This document shows, in pieces, positions 59,743 through 64,000 of a stretch of 64,000 bases of DNA. The notes under the pieces were generated by a model. It worked only from the letters and a program-made list of their open reading frames with translations. It had not been told where the DNA came from and did not search any database. A program made the position numbers and the translations under genes. The stretch lies in NCBI RefSeq assembly GCF_000331515.1, contig NZ_AMZO01000016.1, positions 248,001 to 312,000 of the forward strand. Direction: 5' to 3'. The stretch is from Photobacterium marinum. Lineage in GTDB: Bacteria; Pseudomonadota; Gammaproteobacteria; Enterobacterales; Vibrionaceae. Numbering within the stretch: position 1 is the first letter of the stretch; each line of letters opens with the position of its first letter.

Positions 59743-60639
59743 TTAACCTTTAATCGCCGTATAAAAACTGACATCAGCGACATTGGTTTCCGGATTATAG
59801 CTATGATAAAGCTCAAAACACGGGCGATCGTCACATTCAAAACCAGAAGCAACAACCTGATCCATCAGCTCTTGCCAAAACTGAGCATACTGACTTTTTT
59901 CAGTCACAGTCTCACGAATCGTCGCATAGCTTCCGCCCGGTAACCCCATCAGTTCAATACCATTTCCAACTTCCGTTCCTTCAGGAACAGTCAGGCAAAT
60001 ATCAGTGCGGCACTTATCGGCAGGCGTCACTTCAGGGTTATCATGATAAATAAACAGACATTGGCCATTCTGTAATCCATTCGCCCCGGCCCATTGGTAC
60101 AGTTTGCCCGACGCTGGTTCATAATTTTCACCGTATGGCCCAGTCACACGGATATAAGCTAAATGGCGAGCGTTCAAGAGTTCTGTTTTCATCGTTTTCC
60201 TCCTATGTGGTTGTTGTCCAAAACTATAACCACCAGACGAATCCGTTGCGTGTCCTGTCTTGCGAAGCGTGTGTCCAATCTTGCTATTTTTAATCAGGTC
60301 AGAATATTCCGCGAGTGTGTTGCAGTTTCGGATGGCTGACGGTGTCACCCCGAAATAGATCCGAAAAGCCTTCGCCAAGCTCTGAGAACTTGAAAAACCA
60401 TAATCAAGAGCAACTTCTGTAACACTGTGCTTTTTGTAAAACAAACACTGGGAGGCACTTGCAAGCTTAAGCCTACGAATATAATCAGCCAAAGTCTCTC
60501 CGGTTACTGCCTTAAAAACCCGGTGAAAATGGTAAGGAGAAAGGCTGGCCATTTCAGCCACTTGCTGCAGGTTAACCGGCTCAGCATAGTGTTGTTCCAA
60601 ATGGCGAATAACCGGGGTAAGCTTTTGTAAATAATCCAT
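59743..60639 (-). CDS. AraC-family regulator with GyrI-like effector domain
   Basis: A 298-residue protein. The N-terminal half is the AraC double helix-turn-helix (QLAEMASLSPYHFHRVFKAVTGET; VALDYGFSSSQSLAKAFRIYFGVTPS). The C-terminal half (about 145-298) is a GyrI/BmrR-type ligand-binding domain (ARHLAYIRVTGPYGEN; LPGGSYATIRETVTE). The SbmC/GyrI fold binds drugs or small molecules. It likely activates an efflux or stress gene elsewhere; no adjacent target is clear. Confidence 0.92.
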   Translation of the reverse strand: MDYLQKLTPVIRHLEQHYAEPVNLQQVAEMASLSPYHFHRVFKAVTGETLADYIRRLKLASASQCLFYKKHSVTEVALDYGFSSSQSLAKAFRIYFGVTPSAIRNCNTLAEYSDLIKNSKIGHTLRKTGHATDSSGGYSFGQQPHRRKTMKTELLNARHLAYIRVTGPYGENYEPASGKLYQWAGANGLQNGQCLFIYHDNPEVTPADKCRTDICLTVPEGTEVGNGIELMGLPGGSYATIRETVTEKSQYAQFWQELMDQVVASGFECDDRPCFELYHSYNPETNVADVSFYTAIKG

Positions 60640-60772
60640 TATTTTTTGTTTTTACCTTTTCAATGTAATGCCGCTCTGCCGATTCTCAAACTCACCGAAC
60701 ACAGACAACCTCATATTAACGACTAAGCTTATAGGGTGTTTTGCACTAATCCACAAACACTAAGGTTGGTCT

Positions 60773-60922
60773 ATGTTCGATTGGCTAAAAAATATATTTT
60801 CTCACAAAACAGAAGAGACAGACGAAAATCTGACTGAGAAACAAAGAACTGAAGAAGAATCTATACGTGAAGGCAAACAAGAAAATATTGCAAGAGGGGC
60901 TTCCGACAAAGAAAATGAATGA
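60773..60922 (+). CDS. 49-residue charged protein
   Basis: A 49-codon gene with AAGG seven bases before ATG. MFDWLKNIFSHK, an amphipathic start, is followed by a highly charged Glu/Lys-rich stretch (TEETDENLTEKQRTEEES...ARGASDKENE). No family known; the MFDWLKxIF start resembles short membrane-associated peptides. Expression cannot be proven, but the start and the lack of better use of this gap favour a real small gene. Confidence 0.5.
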   Translation: MFDWLKNIFSHKTEETDENLTEKQRTEEESIREGKQENIARGASDKENE

Positions 60923-61011
60923 GAAAACGAGCCAGCTCCGGCGACATCATGCCGCCGGAGTGAATATAACCAAACACATGAACTACGGTACCTATTACCT
61001 ATTCCTTCACC

Positions 61012-62217
61012 CTACTCTGATTTAATCTCAACGTCATCTGCCTGATCTTCAATCGGTGCTGTACTCACAGGCTGTTTATCCGATTCATTTTTTGCATCAA
61101 TGTTGGCTGGAGATGTTACCGGAACAGCTGGTTTCTCAGCTTCTGTTCCTTTAGGTTGCTCGAAAACCAATGTCTGTACCTGAAATGTATAAAGGTGATT
61201 GATCTGGGAATTATCAAAGACAGCCACACCAAAGTAATAAGGCTTCGTTAAGTCTTTAAACTGAACATCTTCTCTTTCTGCGTTTTCTCCCGTCGTAACC
61301 AGTTTACGCTTAAACTCAATTGACCATATACCCTCTTTCCAGACAGCTTTGGCACTGATATCACCACGGGAGCCGGTGAACGGCTCAACTAAAACCGCCG
61401 GAATTCGTTGACCGGGTTTAAACGTATCCAGGAAAGCCACCTGATCTTTAGGTAGTAATGCGTAGTTATCGACATCATTCCAAAGCCGGGTCCCCATTGC
61501 CGGCATTTCTTTTTCTTCCGCAATATTGGTGCTGTAACCGCCACTGGTTTTATGATCGTTTTTACGCCCCCAGTTCGCATGGTCTATCGGGTCAATGTTT
61601 GAATCCACATATTGATCATCAAACTGATCGGTTAGACCGGTTCGAACCGCCTTCCAGTGCCACATATCAATGGTTTCTTCAGCCAATCGGGTGAATTTCC
61701 GACCTGGGATTTGGTTTTCAATATCAGCCACTTTGCCTTCGGCATCAGCCATATGACAGGCAATATCGCAGCCCTGAATCGTGAACCCTTCTGCGTTGAT
61801 ATTCCAAAAAATGCTCGTCTTATCTTCGTAGAAAGTATTCTCGTGACCGGTCTTGTCCTTATTCATTAATCGCTTCCAGCTGTTATCTTGCTGCTTTTCC
61901 CACGGAAACCGTGTCACGCTTTTGGTCGGGTCTTTCCACTGCACAAAGAAATATACAAACTCATCATCATATAAAGAGCGAATCGAATAATTGGTACTAA
62001 GCACCCCTTCATACTGCTCTGGCTTATAGACGGTCTGATCCAGCACCAATTTTAATGGTGCGGCTTTTATCCATGCATCTTCTGCCACCGCATCCAATGT
62101 AATCGGCTGCTGAGTCTTGAAACTCATCAACGGAATTTGGGCGTTTACTGACAAGGATACAGTCATGCCAATAGCAAGGAATAACGACCTTACACTGAAA
62201 TGCCGGTGCTGATTCAT
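61012..62217 (-). CDS. Ethylbenzene-dehydrogenase-like (EB_dh) heme-binding protein
   Basis: A 401-residue exported protein with a signal peptide ending VNA. The central domain (TQQPITLDAVAEDAWIKAAPLKL; FVYFFVQWKDPTKS; MWHWKAVRTG) matches the EB_dh/DUF domain that binds heme b in the gamma subunit of ethylbenzene dehydrogenase and its relatives. An unusual CDIACH (C150, C154, H155; CX3CH) could bind heme c. The Pro/Ala/Lys-rich end (VTSPANIDAKNESDKQ) is low-complexity. No catalytic alpha/beta subunit genes are nearby, so it may be an orphan periplasmic cytochrome. Confidence 0.8.
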   Translation of the reverse strand: MNQHRHFSVRSLFLAIGMTVSLSVNAQIPLMSFKTQQPITLDAVAEDAWIKAAPLKLVLDQTVYKPEQYEGVLSTNYSIRSLYDDEFVYFFVQWKDPTKSVTRFPWEKQQDNSWKRLMNKDKTGHENTFYEDKTSIFWNINAEGFTIQGCDIACHMADAEGKVADIENQIPGRKFTRLAEETIDMWHWKAVRTGLTDQFDDQYVDSNIDPIDHANWGRKNDHKTSGGYSTNIAEEKEMPAMGTRLWNDVDNYALLPKDQVAFLDTFKPGQRIPAVLVEPFTGSRGDISAKAVWKEGIWSIEFKRKLVTTGENAEREDVQFKDLTKPYYFGVAVFDNSQINHLYTFQVQTLVFEQPKGTEAEKPAVPVTSPANIDAKNESDKQPVSTAPIEDQADDVEIKSE

Positions 62218-62456
62218 ATGACTTCTCCATCCACATAACTACCGTCTACTCAGACAATTACCAGACGGCATGTAAGCGATAAATATAGTTCACACTGGTT
62301 GAGACTTTCTCTCCATTCCGAAACACCTTTCCTCACCATCCGCACAAGCAAGCTTGAAAATTGAGGAACATCAAAACGAGTAAAAATCATCCACATAAAA
62401 AGTAACCGTTAACTACACTTGAACTGGATTTAAAGCGGTTTTGACAGGAGGCATAT

Positions 62457-62879
62457 ATGAGCTTGATTCCAAGAGATTCATGGTTTGACTTCAATCAGTT
62501 TTTTGAGAACGCATTTCCGGCTTTAAGACAAAGCTTCGATATTGATACCTTCTCGCCAAGGATTGATATCATCGAAAAACCGAACAGCTACGAGATCACA
62601 GCCGATCTTCCTGGAGTGAAAAAAGAAGACATCAGCGTTCAAATTCATAACGGTAACTTGTTAATTGAAGCATCGACTTCAAAAAGCGAAGAACAAAAAG
62701 AAGGTGACCGGGTTATTCGTAAAGAGCGCTATGAGGGCAAACTGATGCGCAGCTTCTATCTTGGTCATAACCTGAAACAAGATGATATTGAAGCTTCATT
62801 TACTGATGGTGTTCTAAAAGTAGAAGTGCCAAAAGTCGAACCAACAGCACCAGCCAGTAAGAGTATTGAGATTAAATAG
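62457..62879 (+). CDS. Hsp20/alpha-crystallin small heat-shock protein
   Basis: A 140-residue ATP-independent chaperone. The alpha-crystallin domain covers about residues 35-130 (PRIDIIEKPNSYEITADLPGVKKEDISVQIHNGNLLIEAS, then ERYEGKLMRSFYLGHNL and DGVLKVEVPK), with the C-terminal IEIK-like I-x-I tail. It binds unfolding proteins during heat stress. CTTGAA at 62418-62423 resembles a sigma-32 -35 element, but no clear -10 was found. AGGAGG 5 bases upstream. Confidence 0.95.
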   Translation: MSLIPRDSWFDFNQFFENAFPALRQSFDIDTFSPRIDIIEKPNSYEITADLPGVKKEDISVQIHNGNLLIEASTSKSEEQKEGDRVIRKERYEGKLMRSFYLGHNLKQDDIEASFTDGVLKVEVPKVEPTAPASKSIEIK

Positions 62880-62913
62880 CAATTACTACTGGAAACTAAA
62901 CCAATCAAAAGCA

Positions 62914-62940
62914 ACAACGGCACCTCTCAGGTGCCGTTGT
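62914..62940. terminator. 12-bp perfect hairpin between hsp20 and the RimL remnant
   Basis: ACAACGGCACCT-CTC-AGGTGCCGTTGT. It separates convergent genes; a weak T run follows on each side. Confidence 0.85.
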
Positions 62941-63468
62941 TTACTTATAGCAAGCATAAATAGCATGATTCAAAAGAACGCCGTCTATATTTTCAGCATG
63001 AGGAATAATTCCCTCAAATGTCATATTAAGACGTTCACAAACCGCACGACTGGCAGCGTTTTCTGTTGCTGGTGTAATTGTCACTATTTCCAGTTCTAAT
63101 TCATCAAAGGCATATTGAATCAAAGCCCGACAGACTCGAGTAATAATGCCTTTATGCTGATGCTCAGCAGCCAGCCAGTATCCGATATCCGCTTTTTTCA
63201 GATTAGGAAGAATGGTATTAAATCCGGAAACACCAACAATGTTTCCTTGATACTCGATAGCACACACCATACTTTTACCGTCAGCATAGTCATGCAGCGA
63301 TTTTTGGATAAATGCTTTAAAAGCATCAACCGTGGTGCAGAGACGTGGTCAAGGCAACCATTGAGACAAATATTCCAGATTCGCCTTCACTTGTTCTGCT
63401 ATTGATAGTGCCAACCTCTCATTAACCAGCACCAGGTTTATCTCATCATCAACCTTTAATCGGAACAT
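62941..63468 (-). pseudogene. RimL-type GNAT acetyltransferase with in-frame stop
   Basis: One continuous frame of 176 codons (start ATG 63468 with GAGGA upstream) reads a full RimL/YdaF-like ribosomal-protein N-acetyltransferase: LSQWLP-stop-PRLCTTVDAFKAFIQ, then NIVGVSGFNTI, ADIGYWLAAEHQHKGIITRVCRALIQYAF and NAASRAVCERLNMTFEG. A single TGA at 63349-63351 replaces what should be TGG (Trp). The downstream part could be re-started from an internal codon near 63270 but would lack the N-terminal strand. Recent inactivation or a sequencing error. Confidence 0.8.
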
Positions 63469-63640
63469 TCGCACATCCTCATTCCATTTATTTGCAATTG
63501 ACATCAGATACTTAAATCCAAATTACGTCAAACATAGAGACAAAATTGTGACTTATCCCAAAAGATACACGGATATTGGATTCCTCAGTCGCCATGGTTA
63601 CAATGTCGTTTTGAACTCCCTACCCACAAGGTTATTTATT

Positions 63641-64000
63641 GTGACAACCCAGCAGGCTGCCAATACTGTTATTGTTCTCGACTTCGAAACCACAGGCCTT
63701 TCTCCTAACATGGGTGATCGCGCAATCGAAATCGGTGCCGTAAAGATGGACAACGGTATTGTTATCGACCGTTTCCAGCAACTGATGAATCCCGGATTCA
63801 GAGTCAGTAGCTTTATTGAAGGTTATACAGGCATCACAAATCAGATGCTGCAAACTGCACCCGGCTGTGATGAAGTCATGGACCAATTTGCCGATTTTAT
63901 TGCTGGTTACAATCTGGTTGCACACAACGCATCATTTGATCAGCGTTTTCTGGATGCAGAACTACAACAGATCGGCCGAAAATATGACGGTAAGTTCACC
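63641..64000 (+). CDS. DEDDh 3'-5' exonuclease (DnaQ-like), partial
   Basis: The 5' 120 codons of an exonuclease, GTG start at 63641 with AAGG upstream; the 3' end is outside the window. DFETTG (first DE of DEDDh), IEIGAVKM and the ExoIII region [15 protein letters not shown] (VAHNA) are intact. It resembles DNA polymerase III epsilon-like stand-alone exonucleases of Vibrio and related genera. Possibly a proofreading or DNA-repair nuclease. Confidence 0.9.
   Translation, partial: MTTQQAANTVIVLDFETTGLSPNMGDRAIEIGAVKMDNGIVIDRFQQLMNPGFRVSSFIEGYTGITNQMLQTAPGCDEVMDQFADFIAGYNLVAHNASFDQRFLDAELQQIGRKYDGKFT

Overview
The window looks like the replication-terminus region of a Vibrionaceae-type gammaproteobacterial chromosome. 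This rests on gene content (yciH, patZ, ydbH-ynbE-ydbL, etfBA/etfD, umuDC, DUF1439 and SPOR lipoproteins, a second RpoS-like sigma factor), on a near-canonical 28-bp dif site at 19918-19945, and on three perfect 13-bp matS (MatP) sites at 44.2, 45.6 and 51.9 kb. The genus cannot be fixed from the sequence alone. No tRNA, rRNA or CRISPR array was seen.

Layout. 1-8.2 kb: LysR regulator (cut by the window edge), ChrA transporter, a DUF1439 lipoprotein, an RpoS-like sigma factor flanked by two small related secreted proteins, a chemoreceptor and a 43-aa zinc-ribbon protein. 8.2-9.4 kb: a gene graveyard (broken DMT permease, LysR tail, ISNCY-type transposase remnant) ending at an imperfect dif-like site. 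9.4-19.9 kb: an integrated filamentous phage (inovirus) bounded by two dif-type sites in direct orientation. Its minus-strand core is a small gene, a P2 gpA-like HUH replication protein, a putative ssDNA-binding protein, minor coat, major coat, a 31-aa pVII-like coat, terminator, pIII, pVI and the Zot/pI assembly ATPase. A divergent repressor-like gene and three phased operators control the start. Three AT-rich cargo genes (DUF2726 + zinc finger, an unknown membrane protein, DUF4393/Abi-alpha-like) and a DUF3653 phage gene sit between zot and the left attachment site.

20-33 kb: yciH, a HAD phosphatase, a retropepsin-like zinc-protease-family protein, a duplicated-domain DUF3319-like protein, a degenerate-looking tyrosine recombinase, a YhfG-Fic toxin-antitoxin pair, D-Ala-D-Ala ligase, a SPOR lipoprotein, PatZ-type lysine acetyltransferase, and LysR, DUF4344 and GVG-repeat exported proteins. 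33-47.8 kb: the YdbH-YnbE-YdbL envelope lipid-transport operon, YeiH, SOS-controlled umuDC, a second SPOR lipoprotein, MATE and LysR genes, and the divergent etfBA and ETF-ubiquinone oxidoreductase genes around a LiuR-like box. 47.8-64 kb: an APH-kinase/MATE pair, CutA, a lipoprotein alpha-amylase with MalT-like boxes, RhtB exporter, small proteins, an orphan DNA methyltransferase, VIT1-type transporter, PepT-like peptidase, Mut7-C protein, AraC/GyrI regulator, EB_dh heme-binding protein, Hsp20, a RimL-type pseudogene with an in-frame stop, and the start of a DEDDh exonuclease.

Most interesting: the XerCD/dif-integrated inovirus with a probable anti-phage or superinfection cargo island, an attachment site that also encodes the repressor C-terminus, and matS sites that confirm a terminus domain.
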